Shown: positions 56,467-64,000 of the stretch, piece by piece
How positions within the stretch are numbered: the stretch's first letter is position 1
Layout of the letters: each line of letters opens with the position of its first letter
Assembly (NCBI GenBank): GCA_943788675.1
Contig: CALSRE010000001.1
Span: forward strand, 237,400-301,399
Direction of reading: 5' to 3'
Length of the DNA stretch: 64,000 nt
Source: an uncultured bacterium
Lineage (GTDB): Bacteria > Fidelibacterota > Marinisomatia > Marinisomatales > Marinisomataceae
Program-made: the position numbers and the translations under genes
The notes under the pieces: model-generated
Databases searched by the model: none
What the model was told of the DNA's origin: nothing
Seen by the model: the letters and a program-made list of their open reading frames with translations, nothing else

Positions 56467-56632
56467 AAAACTAGGCTAAAATATAACCCATAAAATTTAA
56501 TTTAATACTCTTAAAAATTCATTTTTTAATTTTTTTTTAAAGATTCAATTAAAAAATATTGACCAATAGTAAAAATTAATATTAGTTTGGGGTAGTCTAA
56601 AATTAGATTATTGTAAGCAAATACAAGCATCG

Positions 56633-56668
56633 AAAAGGCTCTGGGGTTGGCGCTACAGAGCCTTTTTT
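56633..56668 (+). terminator. Strong rho-independent terminator
   Basis: AAAAGGCTCTG-gggttggcgcta-CAGAGCCTTTTTT; no + strand CDS ends upstream. Confidence 0.85.
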
Positions 56669-56709
56669 GTTTCCATAATACGTTGTATCTTTAAACCTAT
56701 TTGACAATT

Positions 56710-57055
56710 GGGGGCGACCGGTTTCGACATTTTAGAACGGAATCTTAAATCGCATGTAGAGCTTAGTACCTCTTTAAACTTCTAAATTGTATTAAGTGCC
56801 GACAATGGCCAAATGGCTTTTGCTTAATTGCTAAAAGCCCATCACCAGTAGACGTTTCTCATCGTTAGCTGATTGGTGTCATAAAAATGAGATAATTTAT
56901 TATTCTGCTTCAGTTTAATAAGTGAAACCCTAGAAGATAGCTGTATATCTGTATGTTCTTGAACTGATATACAGTAAAACTAAATCAAGAAACTAAACAT
57001 GTAGACGTTTACTTTTTCTCTACTTTGGACGGGAGTTCGAATCTCCCCGCCTCCA
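56710..57055 (+). ncRNA. ssrA: tmRNA (ssrA)
   Basis: 5' GGGGGCGACCGGTTTCGAC and 3' GGACGGGAGTTCGAATCTCCCCGCCTCCA form the tRNA-like domain (GGGGGCG/CGCCTCC). Tag ORF GCC GAC AAT GGC CAA ATG GCT TTT GCT TAA at 56798-56827. Confidence 0.95.
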
Positions 57056-57067
57056 CAATTTTGTTAA

Positions 57068-57751
57068 TTATATCCTATCAGGATAGCTTGAAATTATTCC
57101 ATCCACATTAAATTTTTTAATTTTATCAATTTCTGCTTTATTATTTACTGTCCATGTGAATACTTTAAAACAATTATTCTTAATTTTCTGAACATTTTTT
57201 TTATTTAACATTTTATAGTACGGATGAATTGCATAGGCATTTATTTTGTTAGCAAATTCTATAGCTTCATTAATAGTTTTTCTTCTGTCAACTAGTATTC
57301 CGATCGGAATAGTTGTATTCAACTGTCTTAGTTTTACTAATTCTTGCCATTTAAAACTAGAGACAATAAAAGAACTCTCTGGCCATTTCTTTTTTAAGGT
57401 AAAATCATAAAGCAAATCGGAGGTGGGCAATGCTGTGCCATTCCCTTTAAGTTCTATGTTTATAAAGAGAGGAGGCTTTACAGTTTTAAGAACTTTTTTA
57501 AGAGTTGGGATTGAGTATTTGTTCATAATTAAACACTCATTTAATTCTTCTAACGTTAATTCTTCAATCCTTTCTGATCTGCCGACTAAATTATTTAAGG
57601 TTTGATCGTGAAAAAGAACTAGTTCACCGCTTTTACATTTGAAAATATCGATTTCAACTCCATCTACGCCTAAAGCTATAGCTTTTTCAATAGATTCAAT
57701 AGTATTCTCGGGTACATATCCACAAGCACCTCTATGTCCAATTTTAAGCAT
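57068..57751 (-). CDS. Glycerophosphodiester phosphodiesterase
   Basis: IGHRGACGYVPENTIESIEKAIALGVDGVEIDIFKCKSGELVLFHDQTL. Confidence 0.94.
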   Translation of the reverse strand: MLKIGHRGACGYVPENTIESIEKAIALGVDGVEIDIFKCKSGELVLFHDQTLNNLVGRSERIEELTLEELNECLIMNKYSIPTLKKVLKTVKPPLFINIELKGNGTALPTSDLLYDFTLKKKWPESSFIVSSFKWQELVKLRQLNTTIPIGILVDRRKTINEAIEFANKINAYAIHPYYKMLNKKNVQKIKNNCFKVFTWTVNNKAEIDKIKKFNVDGIISSYPDRI

Positions 57752-57757
57752 TAAAAC

Positions 57758-59380
57758 TTACATTTTACTAGGCGCACTTATTCCAAGAATTGATAATCCA
57801 TTCTTGAGTACAATTTGGGCTGCTTCACATAATTTTTTTCTAGCAAACGAAGTGTCAAGGTCATCATGATTTATAACTTTACGATTACCATAAAACTTAT
57901 GATACCCAGCAGCAACTTCTTCTAAATATGTTGCTAACTTTCTAGGCTCTAAACTTTCAGAAATATCTTCCATTTTTTGGGGGAATTCAGATAATAATTT
58001 AATAAGAGAAATTTCGTCTTTTTCAATGAGTCTGCTAAGGTCAATTTTTGGATTTTCAGTTATTTCTTTTTCATATCTAGCAAGCAAATTGGATATTCTT
58101 GCATTAGCATACTGTAAATAATAAACTGGATTTTTTTCAGATTCATCTTTAGCTAAATCTAAATCAAAATCTAAATGACTATTTGCACCACGCATTATAA
58201 AAAAATATCTAATTACATCTGAGCTAAGCTCATCATTTAATTCATCTAAAGTTATAAAGTTTGCTTTGCGAGTTGACATTTTTACAATTTCACCTCCCTT
58301 TTTTATGGTAACAAACTGGTGTATAACTACTTTAATATGGTCTGTTCTCTTGCCTAGGCATTTGAGCCCAAGAATTACATCTGGATAGGTATCTATATGG
58401 TCAGCTCCAAATACATCAACAATTAAATCAAAACCTCTATCTACTTTGTCTGCGTGATAGGCAATATCAGGTAATCTGTATGTTGGTTCACCGGAACTTT
58501 TTACTAAAACCTTGTCTTCCTCTTTACCCATATCAGATGTTTTAAACCAAACAGCTCCATCTTTCTCATAAGAAAGATTCTTTTCTTTTAGAATAGATAA
58601 CACGCTATCTATAGATCCATTTTTATAAAATGCACCTTCTTTAGAAAATACATCAAATTTGATACCAACCCTTTTTAACGATTTTGCGATATCTTTAAAA
58701 ATTTCTTTTTCTGTAAAAGTTCTAAAAAGAGCATTATCCACAGTTAGCTCTTTACCGTGTTTTTCGATAATTAAAGCAGCTATTTCATCAAGGTATTCAC
58801 CAACATACCCATTTTTTGGCTCTTTATATTCTACCCCAACTTGGGATGCATATTTTGCATAACATGATTCTGCTAATACACGCATTTGTTTGCCTGCGTC
58901 GTTGTAGTAATATTCTCTAGTTACATCATATCCTTTCCAAGTTAGTATATTGGATATCATATCTCCTAATATTGCTTGTCTTCCATGTCCTACAGTTAAT
59001 GGTCCTGTTGGATTACAGCTTACAAATTCCACATTTGCTTTTTGATTAAGTTTTTTATGTTTGCCGAATAATTTCTTTTCTGTAAGAATTTGGCCAAGAA
59101 CTTTAATATAATATTTATTTGTTATATGAAAATTAACAAAACCAGGTTTCGAAGCGCTTAAATCAAAAACCTTTTTATTGTTGTTACTATGATTAGCAAT
59201 TTCTTCAGCTATTTCTAAAGGAGATTTTTTTAATAGCTTTGTAAGTTTCAATGCTACGTTAGAACTATAATCACCAAACCCTTTTTGGGTACTTTGATTA
59301 ATGCTCCAATCATCAAAATCAATTTTATTTTTATCCAAATACTCTTGAATGAAATTTTCCATCAATTCATTTAATTTCAT
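57758..59380 (-). CDS. argS: Arginyl-tRNA synthetase
   Basis: VEFVSCNPTGPLTVGHGRQAILGDMISNIL; KMSTRKANFITLDEL. Confidence 0.96.
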   Translation of the reverse strand: MKLNELMENFIQEYLDKNKIDFDDWSINQSTQKGFGDYSSNVALKLTKLLKKSPLEIAEEIANHSNNNKKVFDLSASKPGFVNFHITNKYYIKVLGQILTEKKLFGKHKKLNQKANVEFVSCNPTGPLTVGHGRQAILGDMISNILTWKGYDVTREYYYNDAGKQMRVLAESCYAKYASQVGVEYKEPKNGYVGEYLDEIAALIIEKHGKELTVDNALFRTFTEKEIFKDIAKSLKRVGIKFDVFSKEGAFYKNGSIDSVLSILKEKNLSYEKDGAVWFKTSDMGKEEDKVLVKSSGEPTYRLPDIAYHADKVDRGFDLIVDVFGADHIDTYPDVILGLKCLGKRTDHIKVVIHQFVTIKKGGEIVKMSTRKANFITLDELNDELSSDVIRYFFIMRGANSHLDFDLDLAKDESEKNPVYYLQYANARISNLLARYEKEITENPKIDLSRLIEKDEISLIKLLSEFPQKMEDISESLEPRKLATYLEEVAAGYHKFYGNRKVINHDDLDTSFARKKLCEAAQIVLKNGLSILGISAPSKM

Positions 59381-59706
59381 ACTTTAACTACCTTTGCATC
59401 AAACCAAATTCTCTCAAGGTCATAATATTCGCGCGTTTCATTTAAAAAAATATGTACAACGATGTCAACATAATCTAAAATGATCCAAGTTCCATTTTCA
59501 TAGCCTTCTGTCTTCCAGGGATGTTCATCAATATTATCTTTGATATTATCTGCTATAGCTTTTACTTGTATTAAGTTTGAAGCAGAACATATTACAAAAT
59601 ATTCAGATAAAGAGGTGATACTTGACACGTCCATGGCTACAATATTTTCAGCTTTTTTATCGTCAGAAAGTGTAACAATTTTTTTAAGTAATTTCTTTGC
59701 GCTCAT
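59377..59706 (-). CDS. rsfS: Ribosome silencing factor RsfS
   Basis: DDKKAENIVAMDVSSITSLSEYFVICSASNLIQVKAIADNI...WIILDYVDIVVHIF. Confidence 0.94.
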   Translation of the reverse strand: MSAKKLLKKIVTLSDDKKAENIVAMDVSSITSLSEYFVICSASNLIQVKAIADNIKDNIDEHPWKTEGYENGTWIILDYVDIVVHIFLNETREYYDLERIWFDAKVVKV

Positions 59707-60182
59707 TGATTCAAGTTTAGAAACTCTTGGTAGTCTTTCCCAATAATTATTTGAATATCTTCGTCAGGATTGGTTCTGGCATCAAATTCAACATTTCCAG
59801 CATTAATATTGGTACCCAAAATGGTTAATAGGTTTTCAATGTTAGGGTTGTCTTTGCTTAAAATGACAATAGTTGTCATTGAGTAATCAAAATGATCTGC
59901 ATTTTCTATCCTAGTTACCTGAAGGCCATATCTATTTGTCAAAATATTTCCATATGCATTTCCAACTCCACTGACTCCACATCCGTTAAGAACAGCAACT
60001 TGGAGAGTTTGTGACGAATAGTTTTCAAAGAGCTTAACTTTACTGCTTTCATTAACTAAAGAAGTTGAAGTATTGATTGGCTTTGAAGATAAATTTTGGT
60101 TAAGAAATAAGTTGAATGACCATGCAAATATAAAAATTATAACTAGTAATAATCCTATGATGAAATTAAGCAAATAACTCAA
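59703..60182 (-). CDS. Membrane-anchored LytR_C domain protein
   Basis: N-terminal TM, then LQVAVLNGCGVSGVGNAYGNILTNRYGLQVTRIENADHFDYSMTTIVI. Confidence 0.75.
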   Translation of the reverse strand: MSYLLNFIIGLLLVIIFIFAWSFNLFLNQNLSSKPINTSTSLVNESSKVKLFENYSSQTLQVAVLNGCGVSGVGNAYGNILTNRYGLQVTRIENADHFDYSMTTIVILSKDNPNIENLLTILGTNINAGNVEFDARTNPDEDIQIIIGKDYQEFLNLNQ

Positions 60183-60904
60183 GATTCAAGCTCCTCTAGC
60201 TGATCTGCTGTATTTACCCCTATTACTTCATCTGAATTTTGAATTTTAATAGCCTTAATTTTCATGCTAGATTCTTGAGCTAGTCCAATCGCGTCTGTCA
60301 GATAGTATTCCTTAGAAGCATTATTTGTTTTAATGTTGTTTAATATTTCAAAAATTTCTGCAACTTTAAAAATGTATATACCAGGATTCCATTCTTTGAT
60401 TGTTTTCTCATGATCATTACAATCTTTTTCTTCAACTATTTTTAAAAGATTTCCATTTTTATCTCTAATAATTCGGCCATATCCTGTTGGATTATCAATT
60501 TCTGCAGTAATTAAAGTTAGGTCACGATTATTGATAATATGGTCATCAATAATTGGTTGAAGGGTTGATGCTTTGATATTTGGAACATCACCGTATAAGA
60601 TTAATATATGTCCACCTTTATTTTTTAATAGTTCTTCGCTTTGCAGAACAGCATGTCCTGTACCCAGCTGTTCATTTTGAGTAACATATTTTAGATTACT
60701 TCTTGTGTTTGTATGTGAAATAATCTGTTCTTTTTTAAATCCAACTACCAGTATTGTTTCAACTGGGTTTAAAAGTTCGCTCTCATTTAATACATAATCT
60801 ATAAGTGGAGAGCCCTTTAACTTGTGAAGTACTTTAGGCAAATCAGAGCTCATTCTAGTTCCCTTACCCGCTGCTAAAACCACTATTCTTAATTCATTAT
60901 TCAT
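60179..60904 (-). CDS. Single-domain GlmU-like N-acetylglucosamine-1-phosphate uridylyltransferase
   Basis: RIVVLAAGKGTRMSSDLPKVLHKLKGSPLIDYVL; NEQLGTGHAV; GYGRIIRD. Ends at 241 aa with no left-handed beta-helix domain. Confidence 0.88.
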   Translation of the reverse strand: MNNELRIVVLAAGKGTRMSSDLPKVLHKLKGSPLIDYVLNESELLNPVETILVVGFKKEQIISHTNTRSNLKYVTQNEQLGTGHAVLQSEELLKNKGGHILILYGDVPNIKASTLQPIIDDHIINNRDLTLITAEIDNPTGYGRIIRDKNGNLLKIVEEKDCNDHEKTIKEWNPGIYIFKVAEIFEILNNIKTNNASKEYYLTDAIGLAQESSMKIKAIKIQNSDEVIGVNTADQLEELES

Positions 60905-62009
60905 GAAGTACCTTTCCTAAATATGGAATATTTCGCTTTTCAATAATGCCTCCACCAATACATAAACCAGATTTATTATATAATACAATAGATTGACCTT
61001 TGGTAATTGCCTTTATTTTTTTATCGAATTTAATATAACATTGATTGTTTTTTAATGATATTATTTGACATGGTTTATCGTCATCTCTATATCGAATTTT
61101 TGCATAGCATTTCATAGGTAGCCTATCTTCAATATTTTCATTCATGAAGATGTTTGATGCGATAAGTTCATCAGAAAATAAAGCAGGGTGTTCTCCTCCT
61201 TGTGCAACATATACAATATTTTTTTTTATATCTTTCTTTACAACATACCAAGGCATATCAAATGCTGATTTTTTTGCTCCTATCCCCAAACCTTTCCTTT
61301 GGCCAACTGTAAAGAACATATGTCCATCATGATTTCCCATTAGTTCGCCATCAAGAGATATAATGTCACCTTTTTTCTTGTCAATAAATTGCTCAACAAA
61401 TTTATTATATTTTCTATCACCAATAAAACATATCCCGGTACTATCTTTCTTTTTTGCATTAACCAGTTTATTATTTTTTGCTATCTTTCTAACTTCATTT
61501 TTATAAAGACTCCCCAATGGAAATTCAATATTTTTTAAGATATCAGTAGTTAATTGATATAAGAAGTATGATTGATCTTTAGATTTATCTTTTGCCTTAC
61601 CAATAAAACACTTTTCATTTTTAATTAATACATTGGCGTAATGTCCTGATGCAATTTTTTTAGCTCCAATTTTTTTAGCATATTTTTGAAAGACATCAAA
61701 TTTAATTTCTTTATTACATAGCACATCTGGATTTGGAGTTAATCCTAGCTTATGATCTTTAAGAAACTGACCGAAAACCCTCTCTTTATATTCTTTGGTA
61801 TAATTAATTTTTGTAAGTGGTATATTTAGAGCAGCGCATACGCTTGATGCGTCTGCATAGTCGTCTTCAGCGTTACAAATAGCATTTTTATCATCCCAAT
61901 TTTTCATAAAAATTCCATGAACATCATACCCCCTTTGCTTAAGGAGAAGCGCTGCAACAGAGCTGTCAACTCCTCCACTTATACCTAATACTATTTTTTC
62001 TTTTTTCAT
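60897..62009 (-). CDS. mnmA: tRNA-specific 2-thiouridylase MnmA
   Basis: VLGISGGVDSSVAALLLKQRGYDVHGIFMKNWDD; LTPNPDVLCNKEIKFD; DSTGICFIGDRKY. Confidence 0.96.
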   Translation of the reverse strand: MKKEKIVLGISGGVDSSVAALLLKQRGYDVHGIFMKNWDDKNAICNAEDDYADASSVCAALNIPLTKINYTKEYKERVFGQFLKDHKLGLTPNPDVLCNKEIKFDVFQKYAKKIGAKKIASGHYANVLIKNEKCFIGKAKDKSKDQSYFLYQLTTDILKNIEFPLGSLYKNEVRKIAKNNKLVNAKKKDSTGICFIGDRKYNKFVEQFIDKKKGDIISLDGELMGNHDGHMFFTVGQRKGLGIGAKKSAFDMPWYVVKKDIKKNIVYVAQGGEHPALFSDELIASNIFMNENIEDRLPMKCYAKIRYRDDDKPCQIISLKNNQCYIKFDKKIKAITKGQSIVLYNKSGLCIGGGIIEKRNIPYLGKVLHE

Positions 62010-62042
62010 TTGATATGCATTATTATCTTTTTAGATAAATTT

Positions 62043-62951
62043 ATGACTTCAAAACATTCACACAAAGCTATTGTTTTTGGTTCAATTAGTATTGACAAGA
62101 TTATTAATAATCATGGTTCATTTCCAGATATTTTAGGGGGTTCAGCAGCTTATGCTCTTTTAGCAAATGAATCAAATACATGTGAACTCGTAGGAGTTGT
62201 TGGTGATGATTTTCCAAATAGCCACTTCCAACTTCTATCAAATAATTCTTTATCTACTGAATCATTGACCCAATCCAAGGGTAGCACATTTTGTTGGGGA
62301 GGAAAATATAAAGACGACTTTTCATCTAGAGAAACATTGTATGTAGATCCAGGGGTGTCAGAAGCCTATTTTCCTGAACTTTCTAATGAATCTAAAAATT
62401 ACCCTTTCTTAATGTTGGGTAATACTGCTCCTCACTTACAAATTGAATTGTTGAATCAAATGAACAATAAACCATATGTTTTGTTAGATACTTTTAAGCT
62501 ATATATAGATATCGCCAATGATGAATTAAAAGAGTTAATTAAGCGCGTTGACTTGTTCTGTATAAATTATAATGAAGCAATTGCGTTAACAGGTTTAGAC
62601 GGTAAAAATATTCATGAAATGGCTAAAGCTATATTAGAGCTTGGGCCAAAAAGCTTAATAATCAAAGATGGAGAAAAAGGTTCATCGTATTTTGATTGCG
62701 ACGATAATGTATTTGAAATAAAAGCATATCCATTAAAAGAAGTTATTGATACTACTGGTGCAGGAGATGCATATCTCGGAGGAATCTTGATGGGTAAACT
62801 AAAAGGAATGCATATTTTTGAAGCAATAAAGGTTGGCGCAGTAATGGCATCTTTTTGTATAGAGGGTGTAGGCGTAGAAGGCTTATTAAATGTTTCAAAA
62901 AAAGAATTTGAAGATAGATTGGACTGGATGAATTCCAACCATACTCCTTGA
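62043..62951 (+). CDS. PfkB-family sugar/nucleoside kinase
   Basis: VFGSISIDKIIN; LGGSAAYALLA; C-terminal DTTGAGDAYLGGILMGKL. ATG 62043 preferred over TTG 62010. Confidence 0.9.
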   Translation: MTSKHSHKAIVFGSISIDKIINNHGSFPDILGGSAAYALLANESNTCELVGVVGDDFPNSHFQLLSNNSLSTESLTQSKGSTFCWGGKYKDDFSSRETLYVDPGVSEAYFPELSNESKNYPFLMLGNTAPHLQIELLNQMNNKPYVLLDTFKLYIDIANDELKELIKRVDLFCINYNEAIALTGLDGKNIHEMAKAILELGPKSLIIKDGEKGSSYFDCDDNVFEIKAYPLKEVIDTTGAGDAYLGGILMGKLKGMHIFEAIKVGAVMASFCIEGVGVEGLLNVSKKEFEDRLDWMNSNHTP

Positions 62952-63004
62952 AAACTCATTATAAAAATACTAACTTCCAAAATCATATAATAGGAGAACA
63001 AAAC

Positions 63005-64000
63005 ATGAATCATTTTAGAAATTTTTTTGCCACTGTAATTTTATTTTCAACACTCTTCGCTGGACAAGATTTAACTTCTGCTAAAATTAGAATAAATGAA
63101 AATGATTTAAAAGGCGCAGAAAGTTTTCTTCTTAAAGCTCTTGACCACCCTAAAGATAAATGGGAAGCTGCCTTTCATTTAGGCGACAAGGTATATCCAA
63201 ATCAAAAGGAGTGGGGGTTAGTTAAAAAATATATGGACATAGCTTTAACTTCCCCAAAAAGCTTAAAAATTAGACCTTCAAAAAATGATAGAAAAGTTGC
63301 AATGAATACTGCTGTCGAAAATTCCTTAATAAATTCATATAATATTATCTATCAGGATGCCTCTGGATACTTATCTAAATTAAATTCTTTTCAAACAGAG
63401 AAAGAAAGATTTGAATTGATAAACGAAGCAATCAACTTGTGTATTGTTGGTATTAATTTAAGTTCCAATCAACCAGGATTGTACGCATTGGCATCCATTT
63501 ACTCATCAGTGAAAGGTGATAAGGAAGCTACAAATAAATATATAAACCAGGCATTGGCAATTACAGACTTAACAAAGGAAACTAAAATTGCAATATTAAT
63601 GAGCGGTGGACAAAGCTTTGTAAGGATAGGAGAGTTTAATGAGGCGCTAAACTTTTATAATCAAGCGCTTAAAATTAATCCCAAAGAACCTTCCGTTCTA
63701 GAAAGTTTGGGGTCCTTGTACTTAGCACAAAGCAAGTATGATTTAGCTTTACAGTATTTAAACGAGGCACTCGACATTTCCACAGATGATAAAAAGAGAG
63801 TAGATTTATTTTTTAACAGAGGGTTAGTTTATTTAAAAATGAAGAATTTTGACGAAGCAGAGTATAATTTTGAAGAAGCATATTTTTTAGCCCCTGAAGA
63901 TTTGGAAGCATTGCTTGGACTAGCCCAGGCACTAGAAGAAGCCGAAAGATGGAGAAAAGCTAGAAATTACTACATGGAGTTAATTGACCAAAATCCTAAT
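63005..64000 (+). CDS. TPR-repeat secreted protein (runs off window end)
   Basis: AGGAGAACAAAACATG; manual translation MNHFRNFFATVILFSTLFAGQDLTSAK...GEFNEALNFYNQALKINPKEPSVLESLGSLYLAQSKYDLALQYLNEALDIS... Absent from the ORF track because it has no stop in the window. Confidence 0.88.
   Translation, partial: MNHFRNFFATVILFSTLFAGQDLTSAKIRINENDLKGAESFLLKALDHPKDKWEAAFHLGDKVYPNQKEWGLVKKYMDIALTSPKSLKIRPSKNDRKVAMNTAVENSLINSYNIIYQDASGYLSKLNSFQTEKERFELINEAINLCIVGINLSSNQPGLYALASIYSSVKGDKEATNKYINQALAITDLTKETKIAILMSGGQSFVRIGEFNEALNFYNQALKINPKEPSVLESLGSLYLAQSKYDLALQYLNEALDISTDDKKRVDLFFNRGLVYLKMKNFDEAEYNFEEAYFLAPEDLEALLGLAQALEEAERWRKARNYYMELIDQNPN

Overview
This is a 64 kb AT-rich bacterial chromosome segment that is almost entirely coding. 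From gene content only (SusC-like TonB receptor, T9SS-type C-terminal domain, PorV-like protein, archaeal/eukaryal-type ProS) it looks like an FCB-group or Marinimicrobia-like marine bacterium; no marker-gene search was done. Main blocks: (1) 1-13.5 kb, minus strand: a gap-free purine operon purA-purL-purM-purQ(S)-purC-purE-purB-purF-purD-purN-psiE-purH, with stop/start overlaps at nearly every junction. It has a PurQ fused to a PurS-like C-terminal region, a class II (metazoan-like) PurE with no purK, and an embedded PsiE-family membrane protein. (2) 13.5-23 kb: a PAF-AH-like lipoprotein, then a TonB receptor / large secreted protein / PorV-like outer membrane module with a structured 5' leader. 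(3) 23-25 kb: an M23 peptidase next to a degenerate M23 paralogue. (4) 25-64 kb: mostly housekeeping genes (mgtE, proS, recO, eno, amidase, folC, rho, aspC, rpmE2, prfA, prmC, dnaE, ligA, carAB, gcvP, argS, rsfS, mnmA), plus tRNA-Lys and tmRNA. The observations I rate highest are: two tandem paralogous ~70 aa glycine-rich double-TM proteins behind a leader that carries a strong promoter, a short ORF and an intrinsic terminator; a perfect intrinsic-terminator hairpin inside the first codons of carA; a tmRNA with the unusual tag ADNGQMAFA; and the PurQ-PurS fusion.
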